64,000 nucleotides of DNA from Mycobacterium gordonae. Lineage in GTDB: Bacteria > Actinomycetota > Actinomycetes > Mycobacteriales > Mycobacteriaceae. This document shows, piece after piece, positions 1 through 7,298 of this stretch. The number at the start of each line of letters is the position of its first letter. Within the stretch, counting starts at the first letter, position 1. The position numbers were made by a program, and so were the translations under genes. The notes beneath the pieces were generated by a model. The model saw only the letters and a list, made by a program, of their open reading frames with translations, was not told the DNA's origin and did not search any database. The stretch spans positions 58,575 to 122,574 of the forward strand of contig NZ_LQOY01000022.1 of NCBI RefSeq assembly GCF_002101675.1. Reading direction: 5' to 3'.

Positions 1-1
1 C

Positions 2-310
2 GCCGACGCGGCCGAGTCGTTGTGGGCGTTGCTGTCGCGGCTGCTGCCGCAGCCGTGGCGGGTGGAGGCGCTGGTGTTACTGGCCTTCAGCGCCTACGCG
101 CGCGGCGACGGGCCGCTGGCGGGGCTGTCGCTGGACGCGGCGCTGCGCTGCGACCCGTCGCACCGGATGGCCGGCATGCTGGACCAGGCACTGCAATCAG
201 GTTTACGGCCCAACGACATTCGAAGACTGGGCGGCACGGGTTACCGACTGGCCGAGCAACTCGGGGTGCGGTTGCCGCCGCGCCAGTCCTTCGGTCAACG
301 AGCGGGCTGA
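2..310 (+). CDS. DUF4192 family protein, C-terminal part
   Basis: The reading frame is open from the window edge to a TGA at 308-310, so only about the last 102 residues are present. The sequence (ESLWALLSRLLPQPWRVEAL, then alanine-rich helical text ending in QSFGQRAG) matches the C-terminal part of the actinobacterial DUF4192 family, which corresponds to Rv2712c beside ideR in M. tuberculosis. Function is unknown. It converges on ideR with a 13-bp gap, the arrangement expected from synteny. Confidence 0.75.
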   Translation, partial: ADAAESLWALLSRLLPQPWRVEALVLLAFSAYARGDGPLAGLSLDAALRCDPSHRMAGMLDQALQSGLRPNDIRRLGGTGYRLAEQLGVRLPPRQSFGQRAG

Positions 311-323
311 GCGGATCGGTGGC

Positions 324-1016
324 TCAGACCTTCTCGACCTTGACGGCGTGCGCCATCTCGTGTGGCAGGGTGACGTTCTCGTGACCGGGGATGAGGATGG
401 TGACCCCGCCGCTCTGGCTGTTCTCGACGGTGACGCGCGCATTGGGCACTACGCCGGCGTCCTTGAGCCGGGCGATCAGGTCGATGTCACCTTGCACATG
501 TTCGGTGAGCTGGCGGACCACAACGGCGACCGGCGATCCGGGGGGCAACTCGGTCAACCGGACCAAGTTGGCTTCGTCGGCGCCGGAGTCGGGGCCGACG
601 CCGAGGTCCAGCAGACCGGGGATCGGGTTTCCGAACGGCGACGTCGTCGGATTGTTGAGCACCTTGACCAGGCGGCGCTCGACATCCTCGCTCATCACGT
701 GCTCCCACCGACATGCCTCGGCGTGCACTTCCTCCCACGGCAACCCGATGACGTCGACGAGAAGACGCTCCGCGAGCCGGTGCTTGCGCATGACGGAGAT
801 GGCCAGCGCCCGCCCCTTGTCGGTGAGTTCAAGATGCCGGTCTCCCGCAACACGGAGCAGGCCGTCGCGTTCCATCCGGGACACGGTCTGGCTGACAGTG
901 GGTCCACTCTGCTCGAGCCGTTCGGCAATGCGCGCACGCAGCGGCGTCACGCCCTCTTCTTCGAGGTCGTAGATCGTCCGCAGGTACATCTCGGTGGTAT
1001 CAACCAGGTCGTTCAT
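324..1016 (-). CDS. ideR: Iron-dependent transcriptional repressor IdeR
   Basis: 230 residues, the usual IdeR length. It starts MNDLVDTTEMYLRTIYDLEE. An N-terminal winged helix (around residues 27-50, SGPTVSQTVSRMERDGLL) is followed by the metal-binding and dimerisation region: the run VHAEACRWEHVM holds the Cys, Glu and His ligands, with further His and Glu in MRKHRLAERLL. The C-terminal third is the SH3-like domain. Family knowledge: Fe2+-bound IdeR represses siderophore genes and activates iron-storage genes. It lies downstream of sigB on the same strand, as in M. tuberculosis, with a strong hairpin between the two. Confidence 0.97.
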   Translation of the reverse strand: MNDLVDTTEMYLRTIYDLEEEGVTPLRARIAERLEQSGPTVSQTVSRMERDGLLRVAGDRHLELTDKGRALAISVMRKHRLAERLLVDVIGLPWEEVHAEACRWEHVMSEDVERRLVKVLNNPTTSPFGNPIPGLLDLGVGPDSGADEANLVRLTELPPGSPVAVVVRQLTEHVQGDIDLIARLKDAGVVPNARVTVENSQSGGVTILIPGHENVTLPHEMAHAVKVEKV

Positions 1017-1094
1017 TCAGCATCCTCCGTTGCCGCCGAGTCTACTTCGCCAGCCGCGCGAGTGGTTCGTCCAAAACGCCCCACCGCAGCAGTA

Positions 1095-1120
1095 TGCCCG
1101 CCGCGCTTGCGCGGCGGGCA
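1095..1120 (-). terminator. Perfect hairpin between sigB and ideR
   Basis: TGCCCGCCGCGC, loop TT, GCGCGGCGGGCA gives a 12-bp perfect stem between the sigB stop and the ideR start. There is no U-tract, as is usual for mycobacterial hairpin terminators. It would end or attenuate sigB transcription before ideR. The terminator role is inferred. Confidence 0.6.
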
Positions 1121-1163
1121 CACCGTCTCCTACCAAGCTTGCCAAATTGGCTTGGGCTACACC

Positions 1164-2135
1164 TCAGCTGGCGTAAGACCGCAGTCGGTCGGCCCGCTCG
1201 CCGTGGCGCAACTTGCACATCACGTCGCGCTCGATCTGGCGAACCCGCTCACGGGACAGGCCGAACAGCTTGCCGATCTGATCCAGGGTGCGCGGCTGGC
1301 CGTCGTCCAGACCGAAACGCAGCCGGATCACCTGGTGTTCGCGTTCGTCGAGCGTGGCCAGGACGCTGCGGATGTCGGTGTGCAGAAGTTCGGCGATCAC
1401 CGCGTTCTCGGCCGACATGGCTTCGGCGTCTTCGATGAAGTCGCCCAAGGGTGCTTCTTCTTCGGAGCCGACCGGCATGTCCAGGCTCACCGGGTCGCGA
1501 CTGTGCTCCAGCAGATCGTTGATTTTCTCGATCGGGATGCCGGACTCGGCCGCCAGTTCCTCGTCGGTGGCTTCGCGGCCCAGGTTCTGGTGCATCTCGC
1601 GCTTGATCCGTGCCAGCTTGTTGACCTGCTCCACCAGATGGACGGGCAGCCGGATGGTGCGGCTCTGGTCGGCCATGCCGCGGGTGATCGCTTGCCGGAT
1701 CCACCACGTGGCGTACGTGGAGAACTTGAATCCCTTTGCGTAGTCGAACTTTTCCATCGCCCGGATGAGACCCAGGTTGCCCTCCTGGATCAGGTCCAGC
1801 AGCGGCATCCCGCGTCCGGTGTAGCGCTTGGCCAGCGACACCACCAGTCGCAGGTTCGCTTCGAGGAGGTGACGACGCGCGGCCTGACCATCGCGAACCA
1901 CTGCGGCGAGATCACGTTTCCGGTTCTCGCCGAGGCGCTTCCGGGTTTCCAGCAGGTGCTCGGCGTACAGCCCGGCCTCGATGCGCTTGGCCAACTCGAC
2001 CTCGTCGGCGGCGTTGAGCAACGCCGTCTTCCCGATGCCGTTCAGATACACGCGCACCAAGTCTGCAGCTGGGCTTTGAGCATCCAGATCGCCGTCGAAC
2101 CGGCTTGTGGTGGCCCGTGTAGTGAGTTCGGCCAT
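1164..2135 (-). CDS. sigB: RNA polymerase sigma factor SigB
   Basis: 323 residues from ATG at 2135 ([20 protein letters not shown]), the same length as M. tuberculosis SigB; a GGAGGG lies just upstream. Region 1.2 ([16 protein letters not shown]), region 2 ([34 protein letters not shown]) and the region 4 helix-turn-helix ([20 protein letters not shown]) are intact. It is the primary-like group 2 sigma factor for stress and stationary phase. It lacks the long acidic N-terminal extension of SigA, which lies about 16 kb away here because an element is inserted between them. A SigE/SigH-type promoter is visible upstream. Confidence 0.97.
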   Translation of the reverse strand: MAELTTRATTSRFDGDLDAQSPAADLVRVYLNGIGKTALLNAADEVELAKRIEAGLYAEHLLETRKRLGENRKRDLAAVVRDGQAARRHLLEANLRLVVSLAKRYTGRGMPLLDLIQEGNLGLIRAMEKFDYAKGFKFSTYATWWIRQAITRGMADQSRTIRLPVHLVEQVNKLARIKREMHQNLGREATDEELAAESGIPIEKINDLLEHSRDPVSLDMPVGSEEEAPLGDFIEDAEAMSAENAVIAELLHTDIRSVLATLDEREHQVIRLRFGLDDGQPRTLDQIGKLFGLSRERVRQIERDVMCKLRHGERADRLRSYAS

Positions 2136-2170
2136 TGCGCCCTCCCGATTGGCTTGTCTTGTCATGTGGT

Positions 2171-2199
2171 TAACGAGAAGCCCGCCGGATGAGTTCCCA
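2171..2199 (-). promoter_or_regulatory. SigE/SigH-type promoter of sigB
   Basis: Read on the minus strand the site is GGGAACT, then about 16 bases, then CGTT, about 35 bases before the sigB ATG. This fits the mycobacterial extracytoplasmic sigma consensus (GGGAAY N16-17 CGTT). M. tuberculosis sigB is known to be transcribed by SigE and SigH from a promoter of this type. Assignment to a particular sigma factor is inference. Confidence 0.7.
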
Positions 2200-2282
2200 C
2201 CCGCTCGTCATCTCACACCCCGTGACGTGCACAAATACGGCGGTGACCTGAGAATGTCCTGAGAAGTGGCGCGATTGGACGG

Positions 2283-2690
2283 TTAGTCGGAACCGTCCGC
2301 GTCGATTGTCTGCGGATCAGGCCGCGGCGCGAAGTGCGGTCGCGGCTCCAGCGCCGGACGTTCGGCCGTCGGGAATAACGGGGTGCGTTGCCGGGCATGG
2401 TCGAAGCGTCGTGGCTCGTCGGCGCTGCGCGGCGGTCGGTCGTTGGCGATCAGCACGGCGATCCACGGCAGCGGTATGGAGGCCGCCACGATCAGCAGCG
2501 ACACCAGGCCGTTGTGCCAAGCGCCGTAGGCGAGTGCGGCCAGCAGCAGAGCCGGAATTCGAAAAGCCATGATGGTCAAGTACTTACGCACGCGAGCGCG
2601 GTGCTGCACCTCGTAGGAAGGTGCGGCGGCAGTGATCAGTACCGGCCGGCCCTCGTGGTCGAAGCCGTCGAACTGCGGGCCCCGCTTCAT
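2283..2690 (-). CDS. DUF3099 membrane protein
   Basis: 135 residues from ATG at 2690, preceded by a clear GGAGGT. Residues about 38-85 form two hydrophobic segments (IMAFRIPALLLAALAYGAW and LVSLLIVAASIPLPWIAVLI) after a cytosolic stretch with R/K-rich text; the tail is Pro/Arg-rich. Corresponds to Rv2709 by position. Function unknown. It lies upstream of sigB on the same strand, separated by the sigB promoter region. Confidence 0.8.
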   Translation of the reverse strand: MKRGPQFDGFDHEGRPVLITAAAPSYEVQHRARVRKYLTIMAFRIPALLLAALAYGAWHNGLVSLLIVAASIPLPWIAVLIANDRPPRSADEPRRFDHARQRTPLFPTAERPALEPRPHFAPRPDPQTIDADGSD

Positions 2691-2766
2691 ACCTCCACTG
2701 TTGCACATCCAGCCGATTCCGGTTTCCCCGGTGTCTGTCGGCAGGTCAGGAGGCAGAATATGAGGG

Positions 2767-3006
2767 ATGGACACCCAGACGATCGAGCGCACCGATACCC
2801 GCGAACGCACCGACGACGGGACCGGTAGCGACACGCCGAAGTTCTTCCACTACGTCAAGAAGGACAAGATCGCCGAGAGCGCGGTCATGGGCAATCACGT
2901 TGTCGCCTTGTGCGGTGAGGTATTTCCCGTGACCCGCGCCGCCAAGCCGGGCTCGCCGGTGTGTCCGGACTGCAAGCAGATCTACGAACGACTGAAGAAG
3001 GGCTGA
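2767..3006 (+). CDS. DUF3039 small zinc-site protein
   Basis: 79 residues, MDTQTIERTDTRERTDDGTG onward. The centre reads FFHYVKKDKIAESAVMGNHVVALCGEVF and the end VCPDCKQIYERL. The conserved His, a Cys and the CPDC pair suggest a small metal site. This is the DUF3039 family, Rv2708c by synteny, found across actinobacteria near sigma factor genes. Function unknown. It is divergent from the DUF3099 gene and ends one base before the stop of the convergent YihY gene. Confidence 0.85.
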   Translation: MDTQTIERTDTRERTDDGTGSDTPKFFHYVKKDKIAESAVMGNHVVALCGEVFPVTRAAKPGSPVCPDCKQIYERLKKG

Positions 3007-3007
3007 C

Positions 3008-4003
3008 TCACGCCTTCGGTTCCACCGGGTCGGGCGTATCCAGTGCGGCGGTGTCCGGCTGCGGTGGCGCCGGGTCGTCCGAGCCCGATAGGGCGGCGGT
3101 GCGACGGACCACCCAGTTGCGCAGCCGGTGAGCGTGTGTGGCCGGTGCCGGCCACTCCTCCTGGATCGCGGCATTGAGCTCGGCGCCGATCATTATCGAG
3201 AAGCCGCCGAAGAACGCGAACAACAGAAAGGCGATCGGTGTGGCGAGCGCACCGTAGGTGTAGCCGGTGCTGCCGATCCACCGGAGGTAGAAGCGCAAAC
3301 CGAGAGTGGCGACCAGGAACACCACCGAGGCCAGCACGGTGCCCGGTATCAATCGGTGGGTCGGCAGCGGTACCGGCAGCGCGACCCGATACAGCACGGT
3401 CACTCCCGCCATCAAACCCAGGATCAACGCCGGGTAATAGCCGTAGTGCAGCAGATTCTGCAGACCCACCGGGATGTGCTCGCTCACCTTGCGCGGGCCC
3501 ACGACCGCGACCGGCGCGGTGATCACCACAAACGCCAGCATCATGATGTACAGAAACAGGGCGAAGAAGCGCTGCCGCACCGGATGGCGCAGGGGCGTCT
3601 GATCGTGGGCCTCGACCACCGCGTCGACGAACGACGAGATGGCCGACGAGCCCGCCCACAGAGAGATCAGAAAGCCGAGCGACGCCACCTCACCGCCGGC
3701 AGTGGTGGTGATGTCGCGAATCGAGGGCTCGATGATCTCGTTCACCACGTTGGGAGAGAAGAAGTTTCGTGCAGTGGACAGCGTGCTCTTGATAATGGAG
3801 GACAGCGTGTCCTCGCCGAACAGCGGCGCCACCCAGGCTAACGACCCCAAGATGCCCAATAGCAACGGAGGCGTCGAGAGACAGGTCCAAAAACCGGCTT
3901 CCGCGGATTCGGAAAAAATCGAATCGTCCCACGCCTTGGACAGTGTCCTACGGCTGATTTGCCAGACGTGGTGGCGGAACGGTTTTCGGACCTGGTCGCT
4001 CAT
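3008..4003 (-). CDS. YihY/virulence factor BrkB family membrane protein
   Basis: 331 residues from ATG at 4003 (MSDQVRKPFRHHVWQISRRT). At least six hydrophobic segments follow, including LLLGILGSLAWVAPLF, FFALFLYIMMLAFVVITAPV, ALILGLMAGVTVLYRVALPV and IAFLLFAFFGGFSIMIGAEL. Short motifs such as YTYGALATPIAFL and GAELNAAI are typical of the YihY/BrkB family, and the Pro-rich tail is probably cytoplasmic. Rv2707 by synteny. The family's transport substrate is not established. Confidence 0.88.
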   Translation of the reverse strand: MSDQVRKPFRHHVWQISRRTLSKAWDDSIFSESAEAGFWTCLSTPPLLLGILGSLAWVAPLFGEDTLSSIIKSTLSTARNFFSPNVVNEIIEPSIRDITTTAGGEVASLGFLISLWAGSSAISSFVDAVVEAHDQTPLRHPVRQRFFALFLYIMMLAFVVITAPVAVVGPRKVSEHIPVGLQNLLHYGYYPALILGLMAGVTVLYRVALPVPLPTHRLIPGTVLASVVFLVATLGLRFYLRWIGSTGYTYGALATPIAFLLFAFFGGFSIMIGAELNAAIQEEWPAPATHAHRLRNWVVRRTAALSGSDDPAPPQPDTAALDTPDPVEPKA

Positions 4004-4067
4004 ACCCGTCCAGCATTGCCCATCAGACCTCGCACGCGCGACATTGGGTCGGCGAGTTCTGCGGCAA

Positions 4068-4253
4068 TTACTGGCCGCTGACCTCCAGCACTGCCGCCAG
4101 CTCGGCGAGCTTGGCTTCGTGCTTGTTGGCGTGGTGCTGGCAGAAGAGGAGCTCAGCGCCCGAAGGCAGCTTGGCGCGGACCCGGGCGGCGGCACCGCAG
4201 CGATCGCAGCGGTCCGCTCGAGTGAGCTCGGGACTGGTCAGAGTTGCGTTCAT
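4068..4253 (-). CDS. DUF7455-type small Cys/His protein
   Basis: 61 residues, MNATLTSPELTRADRCDRCG, then LPSGAELLFCQHHANKHEAK. CDRC and CQHH form a probable zinc-binding set. Small proteins of this pattern sit next to the principal sigma factor gene in many actinobacteria. An AGGAGC precedes the ATG. It is followed downstream by the YihY gene on the same strand. Function is unknown; a role with RNA polymerase is only a guess from neighbourhood. Confidence 0.8.
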   Translation of the reverse strand: MNATLTSPELTRADRCDRCGAAARVRAKLPSGAELLFCQHHANKHEAKLAELAAVLEVSGQ

Positions 4254-4379
4254 GGCTCCTCCGTTCTGGCGGTAATTTCACTCTGTCAGACGTTCGGAGT
4301 TTTCGCCTTGTTCCCCGACCGTTATGAGGTGTGTCGTTTCTCACGAATATTTGCCCACAAATGGGGGTCCATAATCACC

Positions 4380-4760
4380 GTGTCGGAAATTGGTCTTGTA
4401 CTGGTGCGTTTGTGCTCTGAGCAGGAATGGAGGGCGGCCCGGGACCGTGGCTGGATCGCTCCCGAGCCCGCCGGACCGGACGCAGAGCCGTTCGTCCACT
4501 TGTCGACCATCGAGCAGGTGCATCTGCCGGCCAATCGGCTCTACCGCGGCCGCCGCGACATGATCCTGTTGTACATCGACGAGTCGGCCATCGACGCGCC
4601 TCTGCGGTGGGAGCCGGGAGTTCCGACTGACCCGCAGTCCATGCTTTTTCCGCATCTGTACGGTCGGCTGCCGGTGGGCGCGGTCATCCGGTCGGCGCCG
4701 TACCCGCCGGCCGCTGACGGCAGCTTCCCCGCCGTCAGCGCGGGTCAGGAACCGACGTAG
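4380..4760 (+). CDS. DUF952 family protein
   Basis: 126 residues from GTG at 4380 (VSEIGLVLVRLCSEQEWRAA); a longer upstream extension is open but has no family likeness. Residues such as EPFVHLSTIEQVHLPANRLY and DMILLYIDESAIDAPLRWEP match the compact DUF952 fold, which is of unknown activity. Rv2705c by position. It overlaps the end of the convergent ridA gene by 16 bp. Confidence 0.8.
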   Translation: MSEIGLVLVRLCSEQEWRAARDRGWIAPEPAGPDAEPFVHLSTIEQVHLPANRLYRGRRDMILLYIDESAIDAPLRWEPGVPTDPQSMLFPHLYGRLPVGAVIRSAPYPPAADGSFPAVSAGQEPT

Positions 4761-5116
4761 GCATCCGCCTCGATCTCGACCAACAGCTCGGGGGCTATCA
4801 GCGCCGACACCTCGACCATAGTCGCGGCGGGGCGGATCGCCCCGAAAACCTCGGCATGCGCGTCACCGACTTCACGCCAATGGGAGATGTCGGTGACGAA
4901 GATGCGGGTCCGAACGACGTCGGCGAGTGTGGCGCCGGCCTGCTTCAGGGCGGTCTCGATGCGGCTCAACGCATCTCGGGTCTGAGTGGCGAGGTCGTCA
5001 CCGCGGCCGGTGGTGCCGGCCACCGCGACCAGCGGGCCGACGCGTACGGCTCGGGAATAGCCGACGATCGATTCGTAGGGGGAGTCTGACGCGATGTTCT
5101 GGCGGCTCGCTGGCAT
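4745..5116 (-). CDS. RidA-family (YjgF/YER057c/UK114) protein
   Basis: 123 residues from ATG at 5116 (MPASRQNIASDSPYESIVGY). RidA features include VAVAGTTG, QTRDALSRIETALKQAGATL, DVVRTRIFVTDISHW and the end ATMVEVSALIAPELLVEIEA, with the substrate-binding Arg in VRTRIFV and the terminal Glu. RidA enzymes hydrolyse reactive enamine/imine intermediates. Rv2704 follows sigA directly in M. tuberculosis; here a lipoprotein gene and the whole integrated element separate the two. The frame is open upstream, but this start gives the normal family length. Confidence 0.88.
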   Translation of the reverse strand: MPASRQNIASDSPYESIVGYSRAVRVGPLVAVAGTTGRGDDLATQTRDALSRIETALKQAGATLADVVRTRIFVTDISHWREVGDAHAEVFGAIRPAATMVEVSALIAPELLVEIEADAYVGS

Positions 5117-5180
5117 GGCCGTCACGGTACGACCGGCTGACAGCTTTACCCGCAGGGCATCTGCTGGTAGCTGTGCAGGG

Positions 5181-5636
5181 GTGCGCCGCAACACCGCTTT
5201 GGCGTGGATTCTGGTTGCTCTGGCGGCCTCCGGTTGCCTTGGCGCCAGGCACGCTTCCGCTCCGTCGATCAACGACGAAGTCCGGGTGGGCGAGTTGGCG
5301 TTCACCGTGACGTCGATCAACCTCGGGGTCCCGGCGACCGGCCACCGAACGGTTCAGGGCGTCTTCCACGTCGTCAACCTGATGGTCCAGAACAAGGGGG
5401 ACCGGCCGCGATCTGTTTTCTGCCAGGACCAGACGCTCAGGGATCCCGCGGGAAAGAGATACACGAACGTCGCGAACATCGAGTCGCCCGGCGACCTCGT
5501 CCGGATCGATCCGGGCGCCAAGGTACTCGTCAAGTGTGCATTCGACGTGCCGAGCGGAACGCTGCCCGCCGCCATCGAATTGCGCGACTCGCCCTACTCG
5601 CGGGGTGTGACGGTGCGGTTGTTGGGCGGAGGTTGA
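5181..5636 (+). CDS. DUF4352-like lipoprotein next to the attachment site
   Basis: 151 residues if started at GTG 5181: VRRNTALAWILVALAASGCL gives a basic n-region, a hydrophobic core and a lipobox ending at Cys. The mature part (VRVGELAFTVTSINLGVPAT, VVNLMVQNKGDRPRSVFCQD, KRYTNVANIESPGDLVRIDP, ALRDSPYSRGVTVRLL-like end) has the immunoglobulin-like DUF4352 pattern of extracellular lipoproteins. The stop lies 4 bp before the distal att core, convergent with the original end of sigA. The M. tuberculosis region as I recall it has no gene here. Function unknown. Confidence 0.75.
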   Translation: MRRNTALAWILVALAASGCLGARHASAPSINDEVRVGELAFTVTSINLGVPATGHRTVQGVFHVVNLMVQNKGDRPRSVFCQDQTLRDPAGKRYTNVANIESPGDLVRIDPGAKVLVKCAFDVPSGTLPAAIELRDSPYSRGVTVRLLGGG

Positions 5637-5640
5637 GGCT

Positions 5641-5658
5641 AGTCCAGGTAGTCGCGCA
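5641..5658 (-). repeat. Distal att core with duplicated sigA 3' codons
   Basis: Identical to 18378-18395. On the minus strand bases 5659-5639 read GTG CGC GAC TAC CTG GAC TAG, that is VRDYLD and stop, a remnant of the last sigA codons left by integration. Identity stops after the core (CTAGGG here, GCACCT at sigA). Confidence 0.92.
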
Positions 5659-5809
5659 CTAGGGAACGGTTAGCGCTGTACGTGACCAGCAGGGATGCAG
5701 GTGTAAGCGTAGCCGTGTAGGCGCAAATATCTTGGATTGAAGGGGACTTCCGGGAAAGGATTCGGATGTCGACCCGGCCCGATAACCCCGCAACCTCTTG
5801 GCGCGACCG

Positions 5810-6091
5810 GTGAGCGCCGCGACGGCCTTCGCCGAGATAGTTGCCTCCTTCAGCAAGCAGCTTGGTTGCGAGATGCCGACCCACACCAGCGGCCAGTGTC
5901 AGCGCCTGGCGCGCTGGCGCATCGACTTGCACGGCTGCGAGCAGGTCAACATGTGCAGTCACCACAAGGCCGCATGGGTTCGACGAGAACAGGCCCGCGC
6001 GCTACAGAGCGAAAACGGCCTGCCGCGGTGCGCCCACTGCGGCCACGCATTCCCCAGCTTCAACGACGCCGTGAGGATCACCGCAATATGA
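5810..6091 (+). CDS. Small Cys/His-rich protein upstream of recombinase
   Basis: 93 residues from GTG 5810 (a TTG at 5798 would add four). It holds Cys/His clusters: LGCEMPTHTSGQC, HGCEQVNMCSHHKAAW and near the end RCAHCGHAFPSF. These look like one or two zinc fingers. Its stop overlaps the start of the recombinase at 6088 (ATGA), so the two are probably translated together. A DNA-binding partner or directionality factor for the recombinase is possible but unproven. I do not recognise a named family. Confidence 0.65.
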   Translation: MSAATAFAEIVASFSKQLGCEMPTHTSGQCQRLARWRIDLHGCEQVNMCSHHKAAWVRREQARALQSENGLPRCAHCGHAFPSFNDAVRITAI

Positions 6092-6969
6092 GCGCCGTAC
6101 TGAGATTGGTGCCGAACGCCGGAGCCGGCGACGACGATGGCGGGTTGACCGCATTGGAGCAGTGGGAGTTGTACATGCGCGGGGCCGGGCGTTCCAATCG
6201 GACCATTTCTGAGACGATCGGTGTGTTGCGGCGCTTGGAGAAGTTCGCCGGCGCGCGCGTCGAATGTGTGAGGCCGCTGGATATCGCACGGTTCCTCGGT
6301 CGCAAACGCCTCAAGCAGAACAGCCGCGCCGCCTACTACGGCTACATTCACGCGTTCTACCGGTGGTGGGGTGAAAATGGTGGCGTCAACGCCGCGGCGA
6401 ATTTGCCACGGCCGAAGGCGCCGAAGGGCGTTCCCCGGCCCATCACCGATGAGCAGCTGCGCAATCTGCTGGATCTGCGCATGCACCGCCGGACCCGGGT
6501 GATGATCTTGCTCGCGGCGTTCGCCGGCCTGCGGGTGCACGAGATCGCGAAGATTCGGGGGGAGGATGTCGACCCGATGGCCCGTGCGTTGCGAGTCACG
6601 GGTAAGGGCAACGTGACCGCAGAGCTCCCCTTACATCCTCTGCTCGTGGAGGCTGCGCGCGGCATGCCTCGGCGTGGCTGGTGGTTTCCAGGGAATTCGC
6701 GGCGGGCCGGGCAGCCGATCCTGTCCCGAAGCGTTGCTGACCTCATTGGGGACGCCATGGACCGGGCCGGCATCCCGGGCGGCACGGCCCACCGTCTACG
6801 TCACTGGTACGGGACGAAATTGGTCAACAGCGGCACCGATCTGCGCACCACGCAGACGTTGATGCGGCACGCCCAGCTCAACACCACTGCGATCTACGTC
6901 CAGGTGGCCAACCCCAAGCATGCGGAGGCGATTAACCGGCTTGGGGTGACTGGCGATGAAAATGAGTAA
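6088..6969 (+). CDS. Tyrosine recombinase at the distal end of the element
   Basis: 293 residues. The SAM-like N-terminal core-binding domain spans about residues 20-105, the catalytic domain 115-285. Catalytic residues are readable: R149 (FAGLRVHEIAKI), K173 (TGKGNV), H235-R238 (HRLRHW), H261 (LMRHAQLNTT) and Y270 (AIYVQV). It is therefore expected to be active. It is transcribed into the element, coupled to the small zinc-like gene. It differs from the integrase at the other end, which has Trp at the second-His position. Having two recombinases on one 12.7-kb element is unusual; either could be integrase, excision partner or resolvase. Confidence 0.93.
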   Translation: MSAVLRLVPNAGAGDDDGGLTALEQWELYMRGAGRSNRTISETIGVLRRLEKFAGARVECVRPLDIARFLGRKRLKQNSRAAYYGYIHAFYRWWGENGGVNAAANLPRPKAPKGVPRPITDEQLRNLLDLRMHRRTRVMILLAAFAGLRVHEIAKIRGEDVDPMARALRVTGKGNVTAELPLHPLLVEAARGMPRRGWWFPGNSRRAGQPILSRSVADLIGDAMDRAGIPGGTAHRLRHWYGTKLVNSGTDLRTTQTLMRHAQLNTTAIYVQVANPKHAEAINRLGVTGDENE

Positions 6970-6992
6970 CCACCGAGCGTCGCGCCCGGCGG

Positions 6993-7217
6993 TCAAATCC
7001 TCGACACCATGTAGGTGTAGTTGTACATCAGCATGCGCTCGGTGCTGCGTTCCCGATCCAACTCGTCTCCGATGTCGAGCCTCAGGATCTCTTCGTCGTC
7101 AGCCAAAGTGGCCTCAGCCTGCTTCAGGGCCGCGTGATAGAGGGCGGTGCCGTCGATATATTCATGGTTCGGCCACCTGATGCTGCCGTGCCGCTTGTCG
7201 GGTTCGAGGGGCGTCAT
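6993..7217 (-). CDS. Hypothetical small acidic protein at the end of the structural operon
   Basis: 74 residues from ATG 7217 (MTPLEPDKRHGSIRWPNHEY; an in-frame start at 7247 adds ten). The text IDGTALYHAALKQAEATLAD, then DDEEILRLDIGDELDRERS, suggests an acidic helical protein. It follows the tape-measure gene on the same strand and converges on the recombinase with a 23-bp gap. No family recognised; in phages this slot often holds a tail or morphogenesis gene, but nothing here shows that. Confidence 0.55.
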   Translation of the reverse strand: MTPLEPDKRHGSIRWPNHEYIDGTALYHAALKQAEATLADDEEILRLDIGDELDRERSTERMLMYNYTYMVSRI

Positions 7218-7298
7218 GGAGTTGATACAACCACCGCTGGCCGACACACGACCCCCGGCGGGGCCTCAGCCACGGTTTGGCAGTCCAGTTTCCTAACG

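Noticed and set aside
348..2192. 614-codon open frame on the + strand opposite ideR and sigB
   Set aside because: It mirrors the codon bias of two well-known genes on the other strand and spans both of them and their intergenic hairpin; no family likeness.
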